Assembly: GCA_030653545.1 (NCBI GenBank)
Contig: JAURZE010000007.1
Location: forward strand, 1-64,000
Direction of reading: 5' to 3'
DNA from: Nitrospira sp.
GTDB taxonomy: Bacteria > Nitrospirota > Nitrospiria > Nitrospirales > Nitrospiraceae
Length of the DNA stretch: 64,000 bases
Position 1 is the first letter of the stretch; each line of letters opens with the position of its first letter. The notes beneath the pieces are model-generated. The model searched no databases. It was not told where the DNA came from and saw only the letters and a program-made list of their open reading frames with translations. The translations under genes were made by a program, and so were the position numbers. Shown piece after piece: positions 50,111 through 58,071 of the stretch.

Positions 50111-50965
50111 CTAGTACGGCGTATCCGCCGGTTTGCCGCCCTTTGGCCAATCGTGCTGCTTGCCGGGGAAATCAGGACGCGGCTGGCTGTTCACATAGGC
50201 CGCCACATCGAAAGCCTCATCGTCGGTCAGTGTCCAGCCCCAGCCTCTCGGCATATTGGACTTGATGAACGGCGCCGCCACCGTGATACGAGCCATCCCT
50301 GCCGCAATACTGTAGGAATGCGGACCCCAGACCGGCGGTGCGGCCATCGTCCCTTGCCCCTCCGCTCCATGGCAGAACACACACTTCGTCGCGAACTGTT
50401 TTTTCCCGTTCACGGGATCGGGAATGTGGCTGGAGGTCAGACGTGGGATCCCGCGCCATGGCACCGCACTACCCGGTGGGAGGTTTTGCGACAACCACTC
50501 GATGTAGGCCACGACGGCCTGTAACTTGGAACTATCGGAGGGAAGAGCTTTCCCGTTCATGCTGCGCTCGAAACATTCATTGATGCGATCCGCCAGCGTC
50601 ATCTGCCGATCCGCTCGCGCCCGGTATTCCGGATACAACCGGCTGATGCCCACAAACGACGCGGTGTTCGGATTCAGGCCGGCATCGAGATGACAATTCG
50701 TGCAATTCAGCCGATTGCCCACGTAGGGCCGCCCGTAGTCCTGTGTATCGACCACAATCTTGTAGCCTAAGCGAATCTGCTCGCCTCGTTGATCGCCGGG
50801 GATCAGCTCAGGCGATGGCGGCGCAAACACCATATCGGCGGACGTTAACCCGTCACCCCTATGGCCGGACTCAAGAGTCGAAACGACCTTCGGGGTTGGC
50901 GTGCATCCACCTTCACCGACCAGCAATCCAACCGCAATGACGCATGTCCAGAGATATAATCGCAT
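50111..50965 (-). CDS. Thiosulfate-dehydrogenase-like diheme cytochrome (TsdA family)
   Basis: A 284-residue lipoprotein (signal ends LVGEGGC, C21). Haem sites are C88-x2-C91-H92 (LNCTNCHLDAG) and C195-x2-C198-H199 (CVFCHGAEGQG). Between them is the TsdA signature LADRINECFERSMNGKALP, whose C131 is the position of the Cys axial ligand of haem 1 in TsdA. TsdA oxidises thiosulfate to tetrathionate or works in reverse. The family also contains SoxX-like forms, so the substrate should be tested. Confidence 0.8.
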   Translation of the reverse strand: MRLYLWTCVIAVGLLVGEGGCTPTPKVVSTLESGHRGDGLTSADMVFAPPSPELIPGDQRGEQIRLGYKIVVDTQDYGRPYVGNRLNCTNCHLDAGLNPNTASFVGISRLYPEYRARADRQMTLADRINECFERSMNGKALPSDSSKLQAVVAYIEWLSQNLPPGSAVPWRGIPRLTSSHIPDPVNGKKQFATKCVFCHGAEGQGTMAAPPVWGPHSYSIAAGMARITVAAPFIKSNMPRGWGWTLTDDEAFDVAAYVNSQPRPDFPGKQHDWPKGGKPADTPY

Positions 50966-50975
50966 TGCCTCCCCG

Positions 50976-51194
50976 CTAGCCCTTCTTCCCAGGGGCGATC
51001 GGACAGGTATTGATCCCGAATACAGTCCAGAGCGGGCAGAATCCAATGGCCCCGGTGACTAGGGCAATGGTCCCAACCACAAGCGCCACCCCGGTACCCA
51101 CCGGCGGCAATCCCGCAAAAGCTCCGATTCCCAGGGCAATGACTCCAACAACGATTCGAATGGGTCGTTCCACCCCTCCAACATTGCATGCCAT
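50976..51194 (-). CDS. DUF2892 (YgaP-type) membrane protein
   Basis: A 72-residue protein with two membrane helices (IRIVVGVIALGIGAFAG and GVALVVGTIALVTGAIGFCPLW), the DUF2892 fold attached to rhodaneses such as YgaP. C54, in the GFCPLWTVFGINTCPI block, and a later Cys are conserved. In other species it is linked to sulfur transfer. The start at 51194 follows gggaggt; a GTG lies one codon earlier. It is the gene directly upstream of the TsdA-like gene, 10 bp apart. Confidence 0.85.
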   Translation of the reverse strand: MACNVGGVERPIRIVVGVIALGIGAFAGLPPVGTGVALVVGTIALVTGAIGFCPLWTVFGINTCPIAPGKKG

Positions 51195-51279
51195 CACGAC
51201 ACCTCCCGGTTAAGCTCGCCACTCATCGACCACTTTGCACTCGTAGGAGTCAGGATCTGCTAAAAAGATTCGCTCATTC

Positions 51280-51648
51280 TCAAGGCCCCTGCTTCAATGT
51301 CCGCACATAGGCCAACACATCCCAGATTTCGTCGTCTGATAACGCCGTACTCCATGCCCCCATCGCCGTGTTGGGCTTGCCATCGTGAATTCGTTTGAAG
51401 AGACTGGCATCCAAACGGGTCTGAATGCCCGGTGAGGTCAGATCGGCCGGCTTTGGAACGAGGTGAATTCCCATCGCTCCTTTGCCATCGATCCCGTGAC
51501 AGCGAATACAGGTATTGGAATAGATCTCTCGACCGATCACGGCATCAGAGTCCTTCCCCGGAGCCGGAAGATCTTTCAATCCGCCACCACCGAACCCGAC
51601 CGAGACTATCCCGATCACACCGATGAATATGATTCCGACAACACGCAT
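51280..51648 (-). CDS. Monohaem c-type cytochrome
   Basis: A 122-residue protein with signal peptide and haem site CIRCH near residue 52. The stretch HDGKPNTAMGAWSTALSDDEIWDVLAYVRTL supplies the methionine ligand and the C-terminal helix. It is almost the same design as the cytochromes at 53874 and 42517, so the locus has expanded by duplication. Periplasmic electron transfer. Confidence 0.9.
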   Translation of the reverse strand: MRVVGIIFIGVIGIVSVGFGGGGLKDLPAPGKDSDAVIGREIYSNTCIRCHGIDGKGAMGIHLVPKPADLTSPGIQTRLDASLFKRIHDGKPNTAMGAWSTALSDDEIWDVLAYVRTLKQGP

Positions 51649-51845
51649 ACCACCTCTTCTGTTTACAGGAAAACTAATGCGAGCGATGTGCCATCAGTGT
51701 GAAAGTCAGGTGAGAAAACTAATCAATGATCCCAGTAGGTTAGCTTCTATACCTGAAGGACAGATAGGCGCGTGACCTTCAAGTGGCGAGAAACACCCCA
51801 GGCCAGCTTTCACACACTGTCCCAGGATGCCCCAGTTCGAGGAAA

Positions 51846-52280
51846 TCAACGAATGGTTGGGACGAGGGTGACGTGAGCCTTCATCGAGTTCGAAATCAGG
51901 CAATTGGCTTCAGCCTTTTCGATCAGCTCCTTAGCTTTGGCGGCATCCCCACCGGCATGAAGCGTAATCACCGGCTTTAGCGTGATGGCCGTGAATTGAA
52001 ACTTGCCCTCGACCAATTCCAGCTTTCCTTCAGCCGCACTCTCGTAGGAGGCAAAGGCCAGACCGGCTCGCTCCGCCACCGACAAGAACGTGGTCATCAA
52101 ACAGATATTGGCAGACGCGACGAATAGATCTTCAGGCGACCAGATGCCGTCATGCCCTTTGAATTCCGGCGGCGTCGCGACCGCCACATCGGGCTTGCCC
52201 GCGCAGGAAATCACTCCTTTGCGCTGTTCCGTCCATTTCACCGCCGTGTGATACAGATAGACTTTCGGTTTCGATTCCAT
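51846..52280 (-). CDS. OsmC-family protein
   Basis: A 144-residue protein, second OsmC paralogue in the locus. The core WSPEDLFVASANICLMTTFLSVAE has the first cysteine, and the second is in KAEANCLISNSMKAHV. It has no signal peptide and is cytosolic. It resembles OsmC/YhfA-like thiol peroxidases. Co-directional with the DsrE-like and cytochrome genes. Confidence 0.85.
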   Translation of the reverse strand: MESKPKVYLYHTAVKWTEQRKGVISCAGKPDVAVATPPEFKGHDGIWSPEDLFVASANICLMTTFLSVAERAGLAFASYESAAEGKLELVEGKFQFTAITLKPVITLHAGGDAAKAKELIEKAEANCLISNSMKAHVTLVPTIR

Positions 52281-52333
52281 ACTTCCTCCTAGTCCCTGCT
52301 TTCAGCCATCAGCTATAAGCCATGAGCTCTCCG

Positions 52334-52783
52334 CTACGGCTTGATATAGGCCCATCCCTGTTCCTGCCGCTCCATCAACCGGACCATCGCCGGAACGGTA
52401 TCCCCGACTTCCGGGATCAAATCCTCACGCACGAGCTTCATCGCTTTCATCGTATTCGAACAGGCGGTATACCGCACGCCATACTCCGCCTTCAAGTCCG
52501 CCAGATCCTGCCTGAATGCCGTCGCACCCTTTGCGAGCAACGTCAGACCGGCCCCGTGAACGACCAGTTCCAACTGAAGATGTTCGCGCCCCACCTCCTG
52601 GTAGAGGTGTCGGATATTGTTCAGCGCGCCCCGCTGAACTTTCTCGTCGCCCGAGTTCAGATGCATGACGACACGATGCGTTTGATCCACCGGGATCTGC
52701 TCGCCCAAACTATGCAGAGGCATGGCGTGAAACAATAACAGCACGCCGAACAGCCCGGTCAGGACGATGGACGATTTCCACAT
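52334..52783 (-). CDS. Exported DsrE-like protein
   Basis: A 149-residue protein with a signal peptide (SSIVLTGLFGVLLLFHAMPL) from the ATG at 52783, preceded by a ggggga RBS. The DsrE-like fold is seen in HRVVMHLNSGDEKVQRGALNNIRHL and the conserved cysteine in YGVRYTACSNTMKAMKL. Unlike the DsrE gene at 46296 it is exported, which suits a periplasmic sulfur or haem-linked role. Function is inferred. Confidence 0.78.
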   Translation of the reverse strand: MWKSSIVLTGLFGVLLLFHAMPLHSLGEQIPVDQTHRVVMHLNSGDEKVQRGALNNIRHLYQEVGREHLQLELVVHGAGLTLLAKGATAFRQDLADLKAEYGVRYTACSNTMKAMKLVREDLIPEVGDTVPAMVRLMERQEQGWAYIKP

Positions 52784-52806
52784 ATCTCCCCCCGTCACTT
52801 GCGATA

Positions 52807-53355
52807 TTAGGGTGAACCGCCTGCAACCAGTCGAATTAACTGTGTCCCCGCCCAGACAAAAAACACGCCGTACACCGATCCGAAAAACCAGGGAAAGCTG
52901 ACGGCGCGATGGGCCCACCACTGCCGGTGTTGACGGAACGCCCAGTTCGGCAAGAATACCGGCGGCTCGTTCAGGGGATCTTGGATAGGCAGCCTCGTCT
53001 CATGGAGCTGGTAGAGGCCCATGATCAGCTTCTGCCGATCCCAGACGGGAGACTGTTCGATCCCGCGTAATCGCCACTCCCACAAGGCATTCTGACCTGA
53101 CAATCGCCCAAGCACGATCGCCATCTGGAGACACATCAACACGCCAAACGCACAGAGGAGCGCAATCAACACGGTGAACGACAACGGCAGCAATCCCCGC
53201 GAGACGATCAGGCCGATCACCGCCACGAAAATGGAATGGGCCGTCAGATAGTCGGAGAGCATCGTGTGATAGTCGCGCACCCCGGAGGTCCAGAGCATCA
53301 GCAAGCGCTCATAGGTAGGATCAAGATCGGAGCGATCCGTCGCCGCACTCATCAT
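52807..53355 (-). CDS. Four-helix membrane protein of unknown function
   Basis: A 182-residue protein starting with an ATGA overlap with the VIT-like gene. Helical spans are near residues 40-58 and 63-85, with one more near 155-175. An acidic N-terminal region (LDPTYERLLMLWTSG) is predicted to lie in the cytosol. No domain is recognised. Coupling to the VIT-like gene suggests that the two work together. Confidence 0.6.
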   Translation of the reverse strand: MMSAATDRSDLDPTYERLLMLWTSGVRDYHTMLSDYLTAHSIFVAVIGLIVSRGLLPLSFTVLIALLCAFGVLMCLQMAIVLGRLSGQNALWEWRLRGIEQSPVWDRQKLIMGLYQLHETRLPIQDPLNEPPVFLPNWAFRQHRQWWAHRAVSFPWFFGSVYGVFFVWAGTQLIRLVAGGSP

Positions 53356-53840
53356 GGCCTCCCGTCCGCCACATACAGCCGGACCCAATCACCGACCGCA
53401 TGCGTGAGAGCCACCACGCAGAGCGCAATCACGAGGTGTTCACCGATGACTTTCCAGGGCGCGATTCCTTGCGTCCTTGCGATAACAAAGCTGAGCCCTG
53501 CCAACAAGAACAGGCCCCACATGACGCTGATGAGAATGGCCTGATCGAGCGGCGCCAGCAGAACCGGGACGGCAAAGGTGAGGGCGATGACGAACTTGGC
53601 CAGAAACGTGGCCAGGGTCGATTCCCAGATCTGACTGGCCGGACTATTGTTTTTTGATTCTTCCGACACATGGATGCCGAGCGCATCCGACATGGCGTCG
53701 GCGATCGCTATCGTCAGAATCCCGCCGATGACGATGGGGCGTGAATGTGTCCCTGAATTCAATCCGACCATCAAGCCCAGCGTAGTAATGACGCCCGACG
53801 TCAACCCGAAGCTCAGCCCGGTCTTCCAAGAGACTCTCAT
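53352..53840 (-). CDS. VIT1/CCC1-family membrane protein, short form
   Basis: A 162-residue protein with about five membrane spans. The N-terminal GLTSGVITTLGLMVGLNSG matches the first helix of vacuolar iron/manganese transporters, including the Met and polar residues. It is shorter than full-length VIT proteins (about 230) and lacks their cytosolic metal-binding helix, so transport activity is uncertain. Probably iron or manganese handling. Confidence 0.7.
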   Translation of the reverse strand: MRVSWKTGLSFGLTSGVITTLGLMVGLNSGTHSRPIVIGGILTIAIADAMSDALGIHVSEESKNNSPASQIWESTLATFLAKFVIALTFAVPVLLAPLDQAILISVMWGLFLLAGLSFVIARTQGIAPWKVIGEHLVIALCVVALTHAVGDWVRLYVADGRP

Positions 53841-53873
53841 GACATGACAGCCATTCCTTCGATCATTTCATCT

Positions 53874-54224
53874 TCATCGCGGAAACGTCAGGATATAGGC
53901 CAGCACATCGCGCATCGCGTCATCCGACACAGTGGACTTCCACGCGTCCATCGCCGTATTCGTCCGGCCGTCATGGATGCTTCGGAGTAACCGTGAATCG
54001 GATTTCACCAGGACCTGGCTCGACGTCAGATCCGCCACCGGTGGATCGAACTGCGTCGCGCCATCCCCTCTCCCCTGCGAGCCATGGCAGGCCAGGCAGT
54101 ATTTCTCATAGACCTGCTTCCCACGATAGAGATTCACCTCGCCTGCCGCAAATCCTGGGATAGTCATCGCCAGCCACCAGCCGATCACGGCGACCACGAT
54201 CATCCGCATACGGAAATCCGTCAT
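53874..54224 (-). CDS. Monohaem c-type cytochrome
   Basis: A 116-residue protein. The start at 54224 gives a signal peptide (MIVVAVIGWWLAMTIPGFA). The haem site is CLACH near residue 44, and the ligand region is HDGRTNTAMDAWKSTVSDD. The C-terminal helix is RDVLAYILTF. It is a close relative of the cytochrome at 51280. First gene of the cytochrome block, about 40 bp after the lipid-transport operon. Confidence 0.9.
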   Translation of the reverse strand: MTDFRMRMIVVAVIGWWLAMTIPGFAAGEVNLYRGKQVYEKYCLACHGSQGRGDGATQFDPPVADLTSSQVLVKSDSRLLRSIHDGRTNTAMDAWKSTVSDDAMRDVLAYILTFPR

Positions 54225-54263
54225 GATCTTCTTATCCCCCACTTCTGATAGCCTGCCACTCAT

Positions 54264-54896
54264 CTACCGATTGCACTCCGGCTGATGGCGCACACAGCTG
54301 TGGAGCCACGACGTGACCTGCGTGAGTATGGTCGCGGTTGCCTGATTCGCCGCCAACACCCCCCCGTAAGCATCCTCGCTCGGAGCCTGGGCCACCGCTT
54401 CGAAGGTCTTCGTGCTCGCGACCCGAGACTCCTTGAGATCCACGAGCTGGCTACGGAGCGTGATCCGCACGCGGCTCGGCCGTTGCAGAAACTCCTGCTG
54501 GACAGCGACCCCCGCCACATCCAACCGATAGTCTCCGCGAATGGAACTCGGCAAGGCGACGACCGTGCGCCAGTCACCGGTTCGACCGGCCGACTGCACC
54601 AGCAAAGGCGCAAACAGACGCGCGGGACTCTCGGCCCATTGATTCGTGGCGTAGTATTCCAACTCGAACTGCCGCGTGACATAGACCATCCGCTGCGTCT
54701 CGAACCCGGGCTCCGCCTGTGGCAGGCTTATCAACAAAACCGGCCCATCCACTGGAACGGGACGCCCTTCATCAAACCCTCCGTCCGCGCTCAATTGAAA
54801 GGTATGAACCGGAAGGGCATCGCCCCGAGGCGAGAAACAGCCCGATGCCGTCAATAACAGCATCATCAACACCATTCGTCCAAACCACGATTTCAT
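54264..54896 (-). CDS. PqiC-like lipoprotein of an Mla-type transporter
   Basis: A 210-residue lipoprotein with lipobox TASGC at C20. The mature domain has the pattern of ABC-type transport auxiliary lipoproteins: VLLISLPQAEPGFETQRMVYV and FELEYYATNQWAESPARLFAPLLVQ. It is placed directly after mlaD, as in pqi/yeb and Mla-type operons, where it acts as an outer-membrane partner. The start at 54896 fits the signal. Confidence 0.8.
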   Translation of the reverse strand: MKSWFGRMVLMMLLLTASGCFSPRGDALPVHTFQLSADGGFDEGRPVPVDGPVLLISLPQAEPGFETQRMVYVTRQFELEYYATNQWAESPARLFAPLLVQSAGRTGDWRTVVALPSSIRGDYRLDVAGVAVQQEFLQRPSRVRITLRSQLVDLKESRVASTKTFEAVAQAPSEDAYGGVLAANQATATILTQVTSWLHSCVRHQPECNR

Positions 54897-54906
54897 CCGT
54901 GCCTCC

Positions 54907-55869
54907 CTATTCGCCGGGTCCGCGGCGCGGCGCCTGCTTCCCGAACACCAGCGCGTTCGGCTCCCGCTCAAGATCACGCACCACGCGATTGAGGGTTCCG
55001 GTCAATTGCCGCAGTTCACTCACCAACAGACTCGATTCTGGCAAGGTCTGGCGTGAGAACTGCTCCACTTCCGGCTTCGTCTCATGGACCAACGTCCCGA
55101 CGGCCTTGCTCGTCACCGCCAACTCGTCGGTCAGTCGCTGGAGCGATGAGGCACTCTTGTTGATCCGCCCGAGCAGTAACGGCACCTGCTCGTTGAGCGA
55201 CAGGGTCATCTTGGCGAGATTGTCCGCACTCTGCTCCGCGCCGGACAGCCCGCGATCCAGTTGATCCTTGTGCGCGGCGATCGTCTGCGCCACCTCGGAC
55301 AGGTCTTTGAGTGTCTGCTTCAACCGGACCCGGTTCTCCTCATCCACCACTTCCGACGCCCCCTTCACCAACACATCAAGATCGGTGAGCAGTTTGGCCA
55401 GTCCTTTTTCAGATAAGAGCCGCGACATCCCCTCGTCGAGACGGAAGAACAAAGATGGCCCTGTCTTGATCACCGGATATTCCTGCCCCGGCTCGGCCTG
55501 CAGCGGAGGGGCATCGCGGCTGCCGCCGGTCAAGTTGATCGTGGCCAGTCCTGTGAGTCCCTGCGTTTCAAGAACGGCGATGGTATCCGTCTTGATCGGC
55601 GTCCCGCGCGCGATATCCAACGTCAACAGCACCTCTTCTGGATTGCTCTGGTTCAAGGTGATGGCCTTCACCCGCCCCACGTCCACCCCGCGATACTTGA
55701 CCGTGGAATCCACGCTCAACCCTGCGACGGACTCCCGCATAAACGCTTCGTATCGGTCATTCACGCCGCGGTAGTCTGTCTTGCCCAGCCAGAACATGCC
55801 GATCACCATCGCCGCGCCGAGGACGACGACAAAGGAGCCCACGAGAAAATAATTCACCTTCGGTTCCAT
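54907..55869 (-). CDS. mlaD: MlaD/MCE-family lipid-binding protein
   Basis: A 320-residue protein with an N-terminal membrane anchor (FLVGSFVVVLGAAMVIGMFWLG), then an MCE domain (about 35-110; VDSTVKYRGVDVGRVKAITLN) and a long helical tail, as in periplasmic MCE hexamers. MlaD moves phospholipids between the ABC transporter and MlaC. It follows the ATPase gene, and is 10 bp from the PqiC-like gene. Confidence 0.9.
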   Translation of the reverse strand: MEPKVNYFLVGSFVVVLGAAMVIGMFWLGKTDYRGVNDRYEAFMRESVAGLSVDSTVKYRGVDVGRVKAITLNQSNPEEVLLTLDIARGTPIKTDTIAVLETQGLTGLATINLTGGSRDAPPLQAEPGQEYPVIKTGPSLFFRLDEGMSRLLSEKGLAKLLTDLDVLVKGASEVVDEENRVRLKQTLKDLSEVAQTIAAHKDQLDRGLSGAEQSADNLAKMTLSLNEQVPLLLGRINKSASSLQRLTDELAVTSKAVGTLVHETKPEVEQFSRQTLPESSLLVSELRQLTGTLNRVVRDLEREPNALVFGKQAPRRGPGE

Positions 55870-55909
55870 GACACCCTCATTCTACTCGCTTCCGGATCTC
55901 CTGAACGCG

Positions 55910-56752
55910 TCACGTGCGACGCCCTTGTTGATTCCAGGCCGCCTGCTCCTGCGCCGCGCGCCCCCGCGGGCCCTGGAAATATTCACGAATGACAGGGTCG
56001 TCGGACTGTGACAACTCCTGCATCGTCCCGACGCCGAGAACCTTTCCGTTGCCCAAGACCGCCACCCGATCGGCGATGCGCCACAGCGAATCCAGATCAT
56101 GCGTCACCATGACCACCGTCAGTCCCAACAAGCGCTTCAGAGAGAGCACCAGATCATCGAATCCCGCGGCGATGATCGGATCCAGACCCGCCGTCGGCTC
56201 ATCGAGGAACAACAATTCAGGATCCATCACGATCGCCCGGGCCAGCGCCGCCCGCCGCCGCATCCCGCCGCTCAGTTCGCTGGGAAACTTGGTGGCGCTG
56301 TCCGGCGGCAATCCCACCATCGCAATCTTCACGGCCACAATCTCACGGATCAGTTGCGGGCTCAGGCCCGTAAATTCCCGCAGCGGCACCGCGACATTTT
56401 CCGCCAGTGTGAACGAACTGAACAACGCCCCTTGCTGGAACATCACCCCAAACCGCCGATGGATCTGGCGACCGTCGTATTCTTCCAGCGCCCGACTGTC
56501 TAAGCCGAACAGGCGGATCGACCCGGACGAGGGCGTGAGCAGCCCGACGATTTCACGCAACAGCGTCGATTTCCCGCACCCGTTGCCGCCCGCAATCGCA
56601 AAGACTTCGCCGCGCCGGACCGAAAGGCTCACATCCGCGTGCACCACGGCCTGGCCGAACCGAGTCGCCACATGACTGACCTCGATAATCGGCGCGCTGA
56701 TGTCGTCGGAACCGGCCCGTGACTCGGCGCCACTCAGTCCCCTAGTTCCCAT
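55910..56752 (-). CDS. mlaF: ABC transporter ATPase, MlaF type
   Basis: A 280-residue ATPase with Walker A (GGNGCGKST), the signature LSGGMRRRAALARAI and Walker B LLFLDEPTAGLDP. The start is uncertain: the ATG at 56752 is used, and the ATG at 56809 would add 19 Arg-rich residues. It powers phospholipid movement with MlaE and MlaD. The C-terminal QGPRGRAAQEQAAWNQ is a variable tail. Confidence 0.88.
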   Translation of the reverse strand: MGTRGLSGAESRAGSDDISAPIIEVSHVATRFGQAVVHADVSLSVRRGEVFAIAGGNGCGKSTLLREIVGLLTPSSGSIRLFGLDSRALEEYDGRQIHRRFGVMFQQGALFSSFTLAENVAVPLREFTGLSPQLIREIVAVKIAMVGLPPDSATKFPSELSGGMRRRAALARAIVMDPELLFLDEPTAGLDPIIAAGFDDLVLSLKRLLGLTVVMVTHDLDSLWRIADRVAVLGNGKVLGVGTMQELSQSDDPVIREYFQGPRGRAAQEQAAWNQQGRRT

Positions 56753-56864
56753 CTTCGCTATACTCCCGCGCCAGCGAGAACGGCGGGGAAAGCGCGCCAA
56801 AAGCGACATGGGAGACCAGATCCATCAGTCCCGCGACTCACGCCTGTCCCGCCTGTCTCGCGCA

Positions 56865-57998
56865 TCACAAATCCCACCAGTTCAGCAAAATACTACAAAT
56901 CGCGTCGAACACAATGACCAGGAAAATGCTCTGCACCACACTGATGGTCGTATGACGGCCGACATCGTCCACCCCGCCGCGAATCTGGAATCCCTGGTAG
57001 CATCCGACCAGCGCAATGATGATGGCGAAGAAAGGCGCCTTGGCGATTCCGATGAAAAAGTGCCGGACTGCGACCGCGTCTTCAAAGCGCGAAACAAACT
57101 CCGTAAAGCCGACATTCAACTGGCTCGAAGCGATCAACATTCCCCCAAAGACTCCGAGCACATCCGCGTATACCGTCAGCAACGGCAAGGCGACGACTAA
57201 CGCCAGCGCCCGCGGAAGGACGAGCAGCGCCATCGGCGAGATGCCCAGCGTCCGCACGGCATCCAGCTCTTCCGTCACCTTCATGGTGCCGATCTCGGCC
57301 GCATAGGCCGATCCCGACCGGCCTGCAATGAGAATGGCCACGATCAAGGGTGAGATCTCACGAAGCAACGAGATGCCCACCAGATCGACGATGAAAATGT
57401 TCGTCCCGAACTTTCGTAGCTGCTCGGCGCCCTGATAGGCGATTACCACGCCGATGAGAAACGTCAGCAAGCCCGTGATGGGCAAGGCATTCACCCCGTC
57501 GATTTGCAGCATCCGTAAGAGAGAACGCCAACGCAGCGACCCCGGTTGGCGCAGCACGCGCAGAAAAGCGACGGTGCTCTCGCCAAGAAAGGCGAGACCG
57601 CGCCTACCGGACTCCAGTTCATGCCACGCGACCCGTCCCACTCGCTCGATCCATCCCCCTTGCCCCCTTTGCCCCCCTTGCGCCGGGACCACCCCGAACG
57701 CGTTCGCCGACTGCGTCTCGACCATGTGGAGCAACGCGGCGAATTGCGCTGGCAGGCCTTGGAGCGACGCCGTTCGTCCACCCCGACCGGCCGCACGGAG
57801 ACTCTGGCACAAGAGCACCGCCCCGCCTGTGTCCATCGTGGTAATCTCGCTCGCGTCGTAGATCACGCCGCCCCTCTCGGGCCAGCCGAGCGCGCCGGCT
57901 TGGCATTCGAGGTCGGCGACATTCGGCAGAACCCACCGGCCGCGGCAATACATCACATGGTCCACGCGCTCAATCGAAGCCTGCCGTTCCATCGTCAT
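56865..57998 (-). CDS. mlaE: MlaE-type permease with N-terminal STAS domain
   Basis: A 377-residue inner-membrane permease. The N-terminal ~110 residues form a STAS-like domain (IYDASEITTMDTGGAVLLCQSL), which in E. coli is a separate protein, MlaB. The permease part has the MlaE core, LREISPLIVAILIAGRSGSAYAAEIGTM, and ELDAVRTLGISPM. The start at 57998 has gaggtg upstream; an ATG 45 bases further also exists. First gene of the operon. Confidence 0.9.
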   Translation of the reverse strand: MTMERQASIERVDHVMYCRGRWVLPNVADLECQAGALGWPERGGVIYDASEITTMDTGGAVLLCQSLRAAGRGGRTASLQGLPAQFAALLHMVETQSANAFGVVPAQGGQRGQGGWIERVGRVAWHELESGRRGLAFLGESTVAFLRVLRQPGSLRWRSLLRMLQIDGVNALPITGLLTFLIGVVIAYQGAEQLRKFGTNIFIVDLVGISLLREISPLIVAILIAGRSGSAYAAEIGTMKVTEELDAVRTLGISPMALLVLPRALALVVALPLLTVYADVLGVFGGMLIASSQLNVGFTEFVSRFEDAVAVRHFFIGIAKAPFFAIIIALVGCYQGFQIRGGVDDVGRHTTISVVQSIFLVIVFDAICSILLNWWDL

Positions 57999-58071
57999 GT
58001 TCTCGTCACACCTCGCATCAACCAGCGCTGCCGTCCGGCGCATCCCCCGCGCCGCACATCCTTCGTACAGA

